The translations under genes and the position numbers were made by a program. Source: Runella sp. MFBS21 (GTDB lineage: Bacteria; Bacteroidota; Bacteroidia; Cytophagales; Spirosomataceae). Taken from it: a stretch of DNA of 64,000 nucleotides. The notes under the pieces are model-generated. The model was not told the origin of the DNA and ran no database searches. It saw only the letters and a program-made list of their open reading frames with translations. Below are positions 50,273 through 59,476 of the stretch, in pieces. Position 1 is the first letter of the stretch; every line of letters starts with the position of its first letter. The stretch is taken from assembly GCF_029433105.1 (NCBI RefSeq), contig NZ_JARNTW010000009.1:62001-126000 (forward strand). Reading direction: 5' to 3'.

Positions 50273-51064
50273 TTACTTCGTCAATTTCCAGCGTTTGCGG
50301 GTTTTATCGTTGAGGAAATGAGCAAATGTATCTCCTCTAAGCCCCAAGCGGATAGTCTCGAGAGGGATGATTTCGTGAGGAGCAATATTACCAAGGTTTA
50401 CATTGGCACCCAATAGTTTTACAAACCACACTTGTTGGGTTTTTTGAGGAGCTTCCCATATGATATCTTTTGAGGGTACTTGGGTTAAAATTTCTTCTAC
50501 CAACCCTTGGCGCACTTCTCCACTTGACCGAAACAACCCCACGTTTCCAGATTCACGGGCTTCGCCGATTACCTTCCAAGCACCTGCTTCTAGCTCGGCT
50601 TTCATGAGTTGAATCCATTTGTAAGGAGGAATAATCTTGGTTTCATCTTTAGAACCAACCTCCGATAATACTTTTACTTGTTCCGATAAAATCTTGATAA
50701 AATCACATTTGATTTCGGCGGCCATATCTACCGAGCCATCCGAAACTTCGGCGTATTCAAGTTGGTACTCATCCAATAAGCGGCGGTAGTCTTCAAATTG
50801 ATTTCGTACCACAAAAGCTTCAAAAAGAGTGCCTCCAAAATAGACCGGAATACCGGCGTTTTTGTACACTGCAATTTTATCTTTGAGGTTTGGAGTAACG
50901 AAAGAAGTGGCCCAGCCTAGTTTTACAATATCGATATGAGGAGCCGCAATATCAAGCATATCCTCTATCTGCCGGATACTTAGACCTTTGTCCATTACCA
51001 TTGTCAGACCATATTGGCGTGGTTTGGTGGTACGGTCTGGAACTTGTGATAGTTTAAAATTCAT
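50273..51064 (-). CDS. Phosphosulfolactate synthase (ComA-like)
   Basis: 263 aa, TIM-barrel enzyme of the PSL synthase family. Conserved blocks: RTTKPRQYGLTMVMDKGLS, DIVKLGWATSFVTPNLKDKI, GGTLFEAFVV, YAEVSDGSVDM and IGEARESGNVGLF. In methanogens ComA adds sulfite to phosphoenolpyruvate in coenzyme M synthesis; Bacteroidota lack CoM. Homologues there may supply sulfonate precursors such as cysteate for sulfonolipids, which is an inference. Start ATG 51062-51064. Confidence 0.88.
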   Translation of the reverse strand: MNFKLSQVPDRTTKPRQYGLTMVMDKGLSIRQIEDMLDIAAPHIDIVKLGWATSFVTPNLKDKIAVYKNAGIPVYFGGTLFEAFVVRNQFEDYRRLLDEYQLEYAEVSDGSVDMAAEIKCDFIKILSEQVKVLSEVGSKDETKIIPPYKWIQLMKAELEAGAWKVIGEARESGNVGLFRSSGEVRQGLVEEILTQVPSKDIIWEAPQKTQQVWFVKLLGANVNLGNIAPHEIIPLETIRLGLRGDTFAHFLNDKTRKRWKLTK

Positions 51065-51171
51065 ACTTGTTGGTTAGGTATGTCTTTGACAATGAACCGC
51101 AAAATTAGCGATTCAAACCACAACCTAATAAATCAAACCAGAAAATAACCTGATTTTAGTCAAATTGTTAT

Positions 51172-51197
51172 AAAAAACCCGCGAATATCATCGCGGG
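51172..51197 (-). terminator. Terminator of the fused E1 gene
   Basis: On the minus strand CCCGCGA - 6-nt loop - TCGCGGG followed by six T. It lies ~68 bp after the E1 stop at 51265. Confidence 0.85.
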
Positions 51198-51264
51198 CTA
51201 AAAGGAAGGGAAGGGAGTCAGTGAAGTTTAGACCAAAAAACGTTGTTGGAATTCGACCTATAGA

Positions 51265-53673
51265 CTATAGATACATAGGGAAATTCTCCGGTGCAGTCTC
51301 ATGAATGAGAGCATAAACTTCTTCAACGACATCTTCTACATTCGGTTTTGAAAAATAATCGCCATCGGAGCTATAGGCTGGTCGGTGAGGTTTGGCGGAG
51401 ATACATTTAGGAGGCGAATCTAACCAATGATACGCTTTTTGGTGGTCAATTACTTGCTGCATCATATAGCCGGTACCACCTCCGGGCATATCTTCATCGG
51501 CAAAGATGACTCGATTGGTTTTCTTGATAGAATCCAAAATTCGGTGATCTATGTCGAAAGGAAGTAAAGTTTGAATATCGATGACTTCTACCTCAATCCC
51601 CATTTGCGAAAGCTCTTCGGCGGCCTCCATCACAATTCGGCACATAGAGCCATAAGTAACAATCGTGACATCTGCACCTGTACGTAAAATTTCGGGTTGT
51701 CCGAGAGGAGCACAAAATTCGCCGAGGTTATCGGGGAGTCTTTCTTTCATGCGGTAGCTGTTGAGAGGCTCTACTATCAGAGCAGGGTCATCGCCACGCA
51801 TAAGAGTGTTGTACATCGCTGCCGCTTGAGTAAAGTTTCGAGGTACACACACGTGCAGCCCCCGAAGGCTATGAATCACCGTGGCCATAGGTGAGCCTGA
51901 ATGCCATATGCCTTCTAAGCGATGCCCACGAGTACGGACGATAAGGGGGGCTTTTTGGCCACCTTTGGTACGATATTGGAGCGATGCTAGGTCGTCGGTG
52001 AGCGTAGCAAGGGCATAATAAATATAGTCAAAGTATTGGATTTCGACGATAGGCCGCAACCCTCTGATCGCAAGCCCTATGCCCTGCCCGATGATGGTTG
52101 TTTCTCTAATGCCGGTATCTGTAATGCGCAATTCACCAAATTTTTCTTGTAAACCAGCCATGCCTTGATTTACATCCCCAATTTTTCCGACATCTTCGCC
52201 CAGAGCTACAATACGAGGATCAGTGGCAAATAGCGCTTCAAAATTACCTCTTATTACTTCGCGGCCGTCAACAATAGGGGAATTGTCAGTATAGATAGGA
52301 GCTATAGGCGTGATTTTGAGGGGAGAGGCAGAAGATTCACTATAAAGATGAGAACTGAAACGGTCGTTATTGACTTCTTTGTTTTTAGTGAGCCATGTAG
52401 TCAGAGCGTCTTTGGCTGGGATGTTTTCAGTTCGAAGTACACGAAGGGCTTTTCTAACGGCGGCTGTACTGTGGCGGTGAAGTGGTATAAATTCGCGGTT
52501 GAGTTCGTCAATTAATTCGAGTAAATCATTTTTAAATTTACTTACTTCGGCCGCATTTTTTAGGAGGTCACTTACTTCTATTCGTTCGCTAGAGGTGGCG
52601 TAGGAGAAGGCGTTCCATGCGGCATTTCGCTCTAGGCGAATATGTTGTTTGGCTTCATCTTCTATTTCCTCTAGTTCTTCGTGGGTAGCGTAGCCGTTGT
52701 CTATAATCCAATCTTTAAATTTTAGATTACAGTCCCATTCTTTTTCCCATTCCAGTCGTTCGTTGGATTTGTATCTGGTATGAGTGCCTGAAGAGGAGTG
52801 ACCTTGTGGCTGACTTACTTCTTGTACATGTACCAATACGGGCACATGTTCTTTTCGGCATATCTCTGCGGCTTTGCTATAGGCTTCGATAAGGGCGATG
52901 TAGTCCCAAGCTTTTACCGTAATAATCTCAATTCCTTCCTCGTCTTTGTTACGTTGCAGGCCTTCAAGGGCTTTTGATATACTTGCTTTTGTGGTTTGGT
53001 ATTTGACAGGAACTGAAATTCCATATCCGTCATCCCACACCGACATCAGAAGCGGCACTTGTAGCACTCCAGCCGCATTCATTGTTTCCCAAAACATCCC
53101 CTGCGAAGTAGAAGCGTCTCCAATGGTAGCAAAAACTATTTCGTTGCCATTGTAAGAAAAATCGGTCATGGAGGCTAGTTGCTCATTATGACGATACAAT
53201 TTAGAGGCATACGCTAAGCCTACTGAGCGGGGGATTTGACCCGCCGTAGGAGCAAGGTCATTGATATGATTGTAGGTGGAGGTTTGGGGTTTCCAATTTC
53301 CTTCGTCGTCTATGTAGCGAGTGGTATAGTGATTGTTCATGGAGCGCCCAGCGGTATGAGGTTCAAAATGCACATCCGCATGACCGTATAATTGGGCAAA
53401 ATATTGCCGCCAAGTAAGGCCTTTTAAGGCCGCGACGATTGTTTGGTCTCGATAATACCCCGATCTAAAATCCCCTTTTTGGAACACTTTTGCCATTGCC
53501 ACCTGGGCCAATTCTTTTCCATCTCCAAAAATTCCAAACTTAGCCCGTCCCCCCATTACATCTTTTCTGCCCAACAAACTGGCTTGTCGGCTTTCACATA
53601 CTAAACGAAAGTCGTCTAGAATACTTTGGCGCGTCAGCGCAATAAAGTCGGTTGTAAGTTCGTTCTCTATCAC
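51265..53673 (-). CDS. Fused 2-oxoacid dehydrogenase E1 (alpha-beta)
   Basis: 802 aa. The N-terminal half is E1-alpha with the thiamine diphosphate region IGDASTSQGMFWETMNAAGVL and the substrate/His region (VFQKGDFRSGYYRDQ). The C-terminal half is E1-beta (ALGEDVGKIGDVNQGMAGLQEKFG, RTRGHRLEGIWHSGSPMA). This is the 2-oxoisovalerate/pyruvate dehydrogenase layout with both subunits fused, common in Bacteroidota. It decarboxylates a 2-oxoacid and passes the acyl group to E2 lipoate. E2 and E3 are not adjacent. A branched-chain substrate is likely but not certain. Confidence 0.92.
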   Translation of the reverse strand: MIENELTTDFIALTRQSILDDFRLVCESRQASLLGRKDVMGGRAKFGIFGDGKELAQVAMAKVFQKGDFRSGYYRDQTIVAALKGLTWRQYFAQLYGHADVHFEPHTAGRSMNNHYTTRYIDDEGNWKPQTSTYNHINDLAPTAGQIPRSVGLAYASKLYRHNEQLASMTDFSYNGNEIVFATIGDASTSQGMFWETMNAAGVLQVPLLMSVWDDGYGISVPVKYQTTKASISKALEGLQRNKDEEGIEIITVKAWDYIALIEAYSKAAEICRKEHVPVLVHVQEVSQPQGHSSSGTHTRYKSNERLEWEKEWDCNLKFKDWIIDNGYATHEELEEIEDEAKQHIRLERNAAWNAFSYATSSERIEVSDLLKNAAEVSKFKNDLLELIDELNREFIPLHRHSTAAVRKALRVLRTENIPAKDALTTWLTKNKEVNNDRFSSHLYSESSASPLKITPIAPIYTDNSPIVDGREVIRGNFEALFATDPRIVALGEDVGKIGDVNQGMAGLQEKFGELRITDTGIRETTIIGQGIGLAIRGLRPIVEIQYFDYIYYALATLTDDLASLQYRTKGGQKAPLIVRTRGHRLEGIWHSGSPMATVIHSLRGLHVCVPRNFTQAAAMYNTLMRGDDPALIVEPLNSYRMKERLPDNLGEFCAPLGQPEILRTGADVTIVTYGSMCRIVMEAAEELSQMGIEVEVIDIQTLLPFDIDHRILDSIKKTNRVIFADEDMPGGGTGYMMQQVIDHQKAYHWLDSPPKCISAKPHRPAYSSDGDYFSKPNVEDVVEEVYALIHETAPENFPMYL

Positions 53674-53781
53674 GTTTCTTGATGAAAAATTAAGTTGTTA
53701 TTCCTTATGGAAGTATAAATAAAACTAAAGAATCTTCAATTTGTTGTTTTGGCAAGTAAATATACGGCAAAACCTGCGAGG

Positions 53782-53812
53782 TTTCAAAATTCGAGTTTTT
53801 TCTGTTACTTTG
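53782..53812 (+). promoter_or_regulatory. Promoter of the DUF1573 gene
   Basis: TTTC (53782-53785), 19-bp spacer, TTACTTTG (53805-53812). Each differs by one base from TTTG/TAnnTTTG. Transcription would start ~95 bp before the ATG at 53915. It is divergent from the E1 gene. Confidence 0.35.
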
Positions 53813-53914
53813 TCATAAATATTTCATTAAAAACAACGTTTGGCAAAACTTTTGCTCTTACAATCATTGTTAGATAAGCAACCAACTTTTACAAAACTAA
53901 ATTTTACAAAAACC

Positions 53915-54331
53915 ATGAAAAAGTTTCTTTCACTTTTCGTAGCAATTTTAGTATTTAGTGCAGTTAGCTACGCGCAAAAAGGAGTAGTAAAGTTTGCCAA
54001 GAATGAGCATGATTTCGGAAAGATTGAACAAGGCAAACCGGTAACTCATATTTTTGAATTTACTAATACTGGTACTGATCCTATCGTGTTAGGAAATGTA
54101 TCGGCCTCATGCGGCTGTACTACTCCTGAATGGACTCGCGAACCTGTGATGCCTGGCAAAAAAGGTAATGTCAAAGCTACTTTCAACGCTGGTGTTATGG
54201 GACCTTTTAATAAAACAGTGACAATCCCAAGCAATGGTGAAAATGGCACCGTATACCTCACTCTTAAAGGTGAAGTGATTGCTAACAAAGCTGCCGAAGC
54301 CCAAACAGCAGCTAAGAAAGGCGGTAAATAA
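53915..54331 (+). CDS. DUF1573 exported protein
   Basis: 138 aa from the ATG at 53915 (MKKFLSLFVAILVFSAVSYAQ, a clear signal peptide); an upstream TTG at 53840 is not needed. One Ig-like DUF1573 domain: EHDFGKIEQGKPVTHIFEF, NVSASCGCTTPEW with the conserved CGC. Periplasmic or surface protein of unknown role, very common in Bacteroidota. Followed by a strong terminator. Confidence 0.92.
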   Translation: MKKFLSLFVAILVFSAVSYAQKGVVKFAKNEHDFGKIEQGKPVTHIFEFTNTGTDPIVLGNVSASCGCTTPEWTREPVMPGKKGNVKATFNAGVMGPFNKTVTIPSNGENGTVYLTLKGEVIANKAAEAQTAAKKGGK

Positions 54332-54408
54332 ACCACTGCTATGAACCTAAAAGCGGGATAGCTTTTGTTTTTAATCTTGCTTAGGAAATATTATTTATAT
54401 AAAACCCA

Positions 54409-54440
54409 AAAAGGCTATGACTTGCAGTCATAGCCTTTTT
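54409..54440 (+). terminator. Terminator of the DUF1573 gene
   Basis: AAGGCTATGACT (54411-54422), loop TGC, and AGTCATAGCCTT (54426-54437), then T-run. A perfect 12-bp stem with 3-nt loop, 80 bp after the stop. Confidence 0.9.
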
Positions 54441-54542
54441 TATTAGATTTGCGTTTGAGAAGAGGGTATGAAGTGGAGAGTCTGTGTATTGCTTTGCTTT
54501 CATATTCAATGCGCCAAGTCTCTTACATTATCACCCACAACG

Positions 54543-55748
54543 ATGTTTAAAACCGTAATCATTTTAGCTTTAGTAGCTGTTTTTTCTTGTAACAACACCA
54601 CTAATCAACAGCAATCTTCTGCCTTTCAAAAGTCCCACGTAGATTGTGTAACAGAGGCTTCGCTATCTTCAGAGCAAATCACTAAAGCACGAAATAGGAT
54701 TGATGCAGATACCAAGTCGGCACGTCTTGATTCATTTTTTCAACGAAAATTTAAGCTAGAAAGGTTTAATGGAAACGTACTGATAGCACAGCAAGGTGTA
54801 GTACTGTATCGTAATTCGTGCGGATATGCTCAAGTAGAGAAAAAAGATACATTGTGTTCAGATTCTAAATTTCAATTGGCTTCTTTGTCAAAGACATTTA
54901 CGGCTGTTGCGATTCTAAAACTTTATGAAGCGGGTAAGTTGAGCTTAGAAGATTCGATTCAGAAGTTTATTCCCCAATTCCCTTACTCGGGGATTCAGAT
55001 CAAAACCCTACTTTCGCATCGCAGTGGATTACCTAATTATGCTTATGTACTAGCTGATAGCGTAAGAAAACGCAATCCATATCCTTCAAACGACGACATT
55101 GTGAGGTGGTATTGTGCTGTTAAGCCTAAGCTTTACAATATTCCCAATCGATATTTTAGCTATAGCAATACCAACTATGCTTTGTTGGCTACTATTGTCG
55201 AAAAGGTATCAGGGCAAACATTTGAGGATTTTTTAAAACAAAATTTGTTTAAGCCACTCGGCATGAAAAACACATGGCTTGCGACGAGCCAAAATGACTC
55301 GCTCAATATGTTTCGGACGGCTGGGTATCAGTATAATCGCCGTTTAGCCAAAGATAACTATGATGATGTAGTGGGCGACAAAGGGGTGTATTCTACCATG
55401 GATGATATATTACGCTGGTATACAGGGCTTAGTGGAGGGTGTGTGCTTAAGCCGCAGACGATGAAAGAGGCTTTTACCCCTCGTAGCTTTGAGCGACATG
55501 GAATCAAAAACTACGGTTATGGGTTTCGGATGCACGTAGATGAAGCAACTCGACAGCCAAAGTATATCTATCATACAGGCTGGTGGAAAGGCTACAACAC
55601 CTTGATGTGGTTCAGTCCTAAAGACAAATTTGTGATTATCCTTTTGAGTAATCGTTATAACCGTAGCATCTATCAAATCAAACCTATCCTTGAGATTTTG
55701 GAAGGAAAAAGCAATGTAGAAGAAGGGATAGAAGATGAGTTGTTTTAG
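54543..55748 (+). CDS. Lipoprotein serine hydrolase (beta-lactamase fold)
   Basis: 401 aa from the ATG at 54543, which gives a textbook lipoprotein signal (MFKTVIILALVAVFSCNN); the frame is open back to 54468. Class C/DD-peptidase fold: catalytic SxxK in LASLSKTFTAV, YxN in FSYSNTNYALL, and HTGWWKG in the KTG position. Cys after the signal suggests an anchored lipoprotein. Probably a peptidase or esterase on the periplasmic side. Confidence 0.88.
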   Translation: MFKTVIILALVAVFSCNNTTNQQQSSAFQKSHVDCVTEASLSSEQITKARNRIDADTKSARLDSFFQRKFKLERFNGNVLIAQQGVVLYRNSCGYAQVEKKDTLCSDSKFQLASLSKTFTAVAILKLYEAGKLSLEDSIQKFIPQFPYSGIQIKTLLSHRSGLPNYAYVLADSVRKRNPYPSNDDIVRWYCAVKPKLYNIPNRYFSYSNTNYALLATIVEKVSGQTFEDFLKQNLFKPLGMKNTWLATSQNDSLNMFRTAGYQYNRRLAKDNYDDVVGDKGVYSTMDDILRWYTGLSGGCVLKPQTMKEAFTPRSFERHGIKNYGYGFRMHVDEATRQPKYIYHTGWWKGYNTLMWFSPKDKFVIILLSNRYNRSIYQIKPILEILEGKSNVEEGIEDELF

Positions 55749-55756
55749 GGGCTTTA

Positions 55757-57871
55757 TTATTTTACCAAAAACTGCACTCTACGATTACGTTGGCGGTTTT
55801 CTTCCGAATCGTTGGAGGCGAGAGGCTTACTGGCACCTTCTCCTCGGTGTTTGATGCGATTTTCTGGTACCTGTAGGTTTGTTAGAAAACTAGCTATTAC
55901 TTTGGCTCTTTGTTCGGAAAGTGCTTGGTTGAGACGTGGGTCACCTACATTGTCGGTATGGCCAACGATTTCAATTTGGATAGCTGGATTTTGAAGCATG
56001 ATATTAGCCAGTCTTGTAAGTTGTCTGTGTGACTCGGAGCGCAAGATGTAGCTACTTTGGTCAAAATACACATTGTCTTCTATCGTTACGGATTGTCCTG
56101 CTTTGATATTATCAAAGATTCTTTCATTGATGACAGCTCTAGCAGCACTTGTGGTAGTGTGGTTGAGAGAAAGAAGATAAAGATTGGTCAAAAACTCACC
56201 TCTCTGTGCCCAAGCCGAAGTTTCAATACTGAGGGTATTTTCTTCATAATTGGGATGATAGGCTTCGATTACGTAGGTTTTGCTAAGCGCTAATTTTACT
56301 TCTAAAACTCCCTTATAAAATTTTGCCGGAATTGCCCTACGGGTAGATTCCTCAAACACTTTTACCTTTAGCTGGGCAAGAGGACGTTGGGTCTGAGAAT
56401 CAAAATACTTAAGCGTAAACAACTTGACAATATTAGGTACAGCATGGCCTGCCTTTAATTTTGCTTGAAAAGAAAAGACTTGCCCTATACGCATTTCTTC
56501 TGCATCAATTATACCTTTTTTGGAAGAATATCCAGCGGCAATGGCTTCGATTTGATAAATGTCTGGCTCGGTTATTTTGAATTTAATGGGCATAGCCGAT
56601 GCCAAGGCAGTGATTTCGGAGGTTTGGTGAGTTGAGTTAGCTGTGATTCTAAACTTAGCGGAGATAGGCGTAGCAGAGGTAGAATCTATGGCTGAGAGAC
56701 TTAAAAAATTTTCGGTAATGGGAGCTAGCTTCACCACTAGCTCGTTGTTTTCTTCTAAAGAAGGATGTGACTTTTCAAGTGCCCTTTGGTAAGGCATAAA
56801 GCCATCGGAGGTTACTTCTACTACATAATGATGCGCTGGATTGAGTGGAACAGAGGCACGCCCGTCGGGGGTATTTTTTAGAGAAACAATGGCGCGTTTG
56901 TCGCTTTTATCAACAATCCTAATTGTAGCTGCAATAGGTTTATTGGTGTTTTCGGCCAAAGTACTTACTTGAAGATAAACATCTGATTTTGATAGCCTGA
57001 TAATGTGGGAGCTTCTCTCAGAAGATTGTTGAGTATCAATGTTAAGTTTTGTGGCATATTTTCGATAGCCATTGGCTATGACTGTAAGATGATAGGGGTG
57101 TGATTGTACCACTACAGTGGGCATAAACAAACGCTGCTCAGAGGTAGTGCTTCCAGAGTAGCTTTCTTTGATTTCGTCGGTTAGTTTAAAATCAGCAGGG
57201 ATAGCTTGTCCAGTAAGAGCATCTACCGCTTGGAAGCTCAACTCTTGTTTGGGAATGGTTGTCAGAGCGATTTCGGTGGCGTGTCCTCCTTCTACTTTTA
57301 GCGTACCTCGGTAGGTTTCATAATCAGCCGCTTTGACTTCTATATCGTATACTACTGTAGGCTTGAGTTCGGCACGCCAGCTACCATTGATTGTAGGGTG
57401 CTTAGAAATAGCAACGGCTTGGCCAGTACGTGGGTCTTTTAAGGTCAGCACTACATTGGTCAAGACTGTTTTTTGGGTTTTATCAATCACCAAAATCGTA
57501 TGACCTGTGGTTGTATTTTGGGAAACGGTAGAGACTTCACTTTTTAGAGGCTCTAGTTCGATCAGAAAAGGTGTGAGGGTATTGGATTGAGAAGGTTCGA
57601 ATACGTGTGCTTGACGGTAGGTTTTGTATTCTTGAAAAGCTACTACTACTTGATATGGGAGATTGGGCTGTACCTGTACTACATACAAATCATTGACGAC
57701 TTGCCCCGTCAGCTCGGTAGTGCTATTGGAAGGAAGTACTGATATAATCGGTACTAGTATCTTTTTGGTCTGCTTATCTCTGACTTCTATGCCTACACGA
57801 AATGGGGTTTGGCTAAATCCAAGAAGGCAGTTAACAAAAAAAAAGAAGGAAATAAAAGAAATAACTTTCAT
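55757..57871 (-). CDS. OmpA-family protein with N-terminal repeated domains
   Basis: 704 aa from the ATG at 57869-57871 (MKVISFISFFFFVNCLLGFSQ, a signal peptide); a start at 57895 adds eight residues. About 570 residues form several similar beta-rich units (an 'A.tG..i.A.f.i' pattern such as DALTGQAIPADFKLTD and DSTSATPISAKFRITA), like carboxypeptidase-regulatory-like domains. The C-terminal ~115 residues are an OmpA peptidoglycan-binding domain (EIVGHTDNVGDPRLNQALSEQRA). Likely surface- or wall-attached. Follows the efflux adaptor gene on the same strand. Confidence 0.88.
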   Translation of the reverse strand: MKVISFISFFFFVNCLLGFSQTPFRVGIEVRDKQTKKILVPIISVLPSNSTTELTGQVVNDLYVVQVQPNLPYQVVVAFQEYKTYRQAHVFEPSQSNTLTPFLIELEPLKSEVSTVSQNTTTGHTILVIDKTQKTVLTNVVLTLKDPRTGQAVAISKHPTINGSWRAELKPTVVYDIEVKAADYETYRGTLKVEGGHATEIALTTIPKQELSFQAVDALTGQAIPADFKLTDEIKESYSGSTTSEQRLFMPTVVVQSHPYHLTVIANGYRKYATKLNIDTQQSSERSSHIIRLSKSDVYLQVSTLAENTNKPIAATIRIVDKSDKRAIVSLKNTPDGRASVPLNPAHHYVVEVTSDGFMPYQRALEKSHPSLEENNELVVKLAPITENFLSLSAIDSTSATPISAKFRITANSTHQTSEITALASAMPIKFKITEPDIYQIEAIAAGYSSKKGIIDAEEMRIGQVFSFQAKLKAGHAVPNIVKLFTLKYFDSQTQRPLAQLKVKVFEESTRRAIPAKFYKGVLEVKLALSKTYVIEAYHPNYEENTLSIETSAWAQRGEFLTNLYLLSLNHTTTSAARAVINERIFDNIKAGQSVTIEDNVYFDQSSYILRSESHRQLTRLANIMLQNPAIQIEIVGHTDNVGDPRLNQALSEQRAKVIASFLTNLQVPENRIKHRGEGASKPLASNDSEENRQRNRRVQFLVK

Positions 57872-57912
57872 TGATAAATATAAATTGAGGGGCAAAGTTA
57901 GTCTACTTTACC

Positions 57913-57963
57913 TAAAAAAGAACCACCCCCGTCCAACTAACTAAGTCGAAGGATGAGGGTGGT
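57913..57963 (-). terminator. Probable terminator of the efflux adaptor gene
   Basis: On the minus strand ACCACCC (57957-57963) pairs with GGGTGGT (57922-57928), followed by TCTTTTTT. It lies just after the adaptor stop at 57987 and before the OmpA gene. Confidence 0.5.
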
Positions 57964-57986
57964 ATTAGGAGTAATGATTGGTTACA

Positions 57987-59381
57987 TTACTTGTCTTCTT
58001 TGTTATCTTTAGATTTTTCTACTTTTTTAGAGACCAAAGCTCCATCTTTGAGGCGTTTAGAAACTTCGATGAATGGACCCGAAATAATCTCCTCGCCTTC
58101 TTTAAGGCCAGAAATAACTTCGATGTTTTCGAAATCACTGATACCTGTTTTTACTTCACGACTTACTGCCTTGCCTTTGTCATTTATGAAAACGAGCTCT
58201 TTGGCTTTATCCTCCTTTTTGGTTTTTTGATTTTCTTGGGTAGAAGAATTAGAGGCTTCGCCGTTGTTGGGAGTCTCAGTAGTTTCTTTTCCTCTCGTGG
58301 TAACGGCTGCAATAGGTACCGACAGCACATTTAGCTTACGCTCGGTGATGATTTCTACTGAGGCAGTCATACCGGGTTTGAAGGGGTATGATTTTTTGCC
58401 TTTTTTTAGCAACAAGTCGCGATAAGATGAGTTCAAAATTTTGATTTTTACTTCAAATTCAGTGACAGCATCGGTAGAGTTAGAGGCAGCAGCAGATGCA
58501 CTCGTGGTAGCCATTCCGTTGGCAGTATTGGCGATTTCGGTCACTGAGCCTACAAATTTTCGATCTGCATAGGAGTCTACCTCAATCTCTACAGTATCTC
58601 CAAGGTTGACCCTTACGATGTCATTTTCGTTAACATTGACTCTGACTTCCATGTTGTTGAGATTGGCAATACGCATCATTTCGGTTCCAGCCATTTGGGA
58701 TGTACCTACCACGCGGTCACCAAGCTCCACATTAAGTTTTGAAATAGTACCACTTTGGGGAGCATAGATGGTCGTTTTTCGAAGGTTTTCTGTGGCATCT
58801 CTTAGCGCTGCTTCTGAACTTTGTACATTGAATTTAGAGGCTTCTACCGAGGCTTTTCCTGCTTCTACGTTTTGCTGTGCAACTTTATAATCTGCTTCCA
58901 CTCTTTGAAAATCCGCTTCTGACACCACTTTATCAGCCAGTAGCTTCTGATTGCGGTCGTAATCTGTTTTGGCACGAATCAATTGAGCGTTTGATTGGGC
59001 AAGACTTGCTTTGGCGCGTTCCACCTCAGCTTTGCTTGAGTTGACAGAAGCTTGGGCTCTTGCCACTAGGGCATCGTAGTTGTCGGGACGTATTTTGGCT
59101 AGCAATTGTCCTTTTACTACTGAGTCTCCTTCTTCTACGTATAAGCCAATAATTTCTCCTGATACGTCAGGGCTGATTTTGACTTCTACCTCAGGCTGTA
59201 CGCGCCCTGAGGCACTGACACGCTCAATAATGTTTGTTTTTTTGACTTTAGCAAACTCTACTTCTGTAGGTTTGACTTTTCCTATCCAACCAGCTTGCTT
59301 GGCAATCAACAACCCTGCAATCAATACCACTACGATGCTGCCTAGTATCCACCATAAACGAGAAGAAGATTTCTTAGCCAT
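57987..59381 (-). CDS. Efflux periplasmic adaptor (HlyD/RND-MFP family)
   Basis: 464 aa. N-terminal transmembrane/signal segment (WWILGSIVVVLIAGLLIAKQ), barrel-sandwich hybrid half-motifs (GEIIGLYVEEGDSVVKGQLLAKI and SGTISKLNVELGDRVVG), and a coiled-coil hairpin (~95-200). A charged linker rich in Glu/Lys/Asn (~370-400, STQENQKTKKEDKAKE) and a membrane-proximal domain follow. It partners with the TolC-like gene next door (96 bp upstream), usually with a MacB-type ABC pump; none lies directly adjacent. Confidence 0.92.
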   Translation of the reverse strand: MAKKSSSRLWWILGSIVVVLIAGLLIAKQAGWIGKVKPTEVEFAKVKKTNIIERVSASGRVQPEVEVKISPDVSGEIIGLYVEEGDSVVKGQLLAKIRPDNYDALVARAQASVNSSKAEVERAKASLAQSNAQLIRAKTDYDRNQKLLADKVVSEADFQRVEADYKVAQQNVEAGKASVEASKFNVQSSEAALRDATENLRKTTIYAPQSGTISKLNVELGDRVVGTSQMAGTEMMRIANLNNMEVRVNVNENDIVRVNLGDTVEIEVDSYADRKFVGSVTEIANTANGMATTSASAAASNSTDAVTEFEVKIKILNSSYRDLLLKKGKKSYPFKPGMTASVEIITERKLNVLSVPIAAVTTRGKETTETPNNGEASNSSTQENQKTKKEDKAKELVFINDKGKAVSREVKTGISDFENIEVISGLKEGEEIISGPFIEVSKRLKDGALVSKKVEKSKDNKEDK

Positions 59382-59476
59382 ATGAGTTAATAAAAAATGT
59401 GAATGACAAATTGAGTAAATAGTTGAATATAGCCTGACTTTGTTATTAAATCAGTACGCCATAAAAAGGGTGCTTA

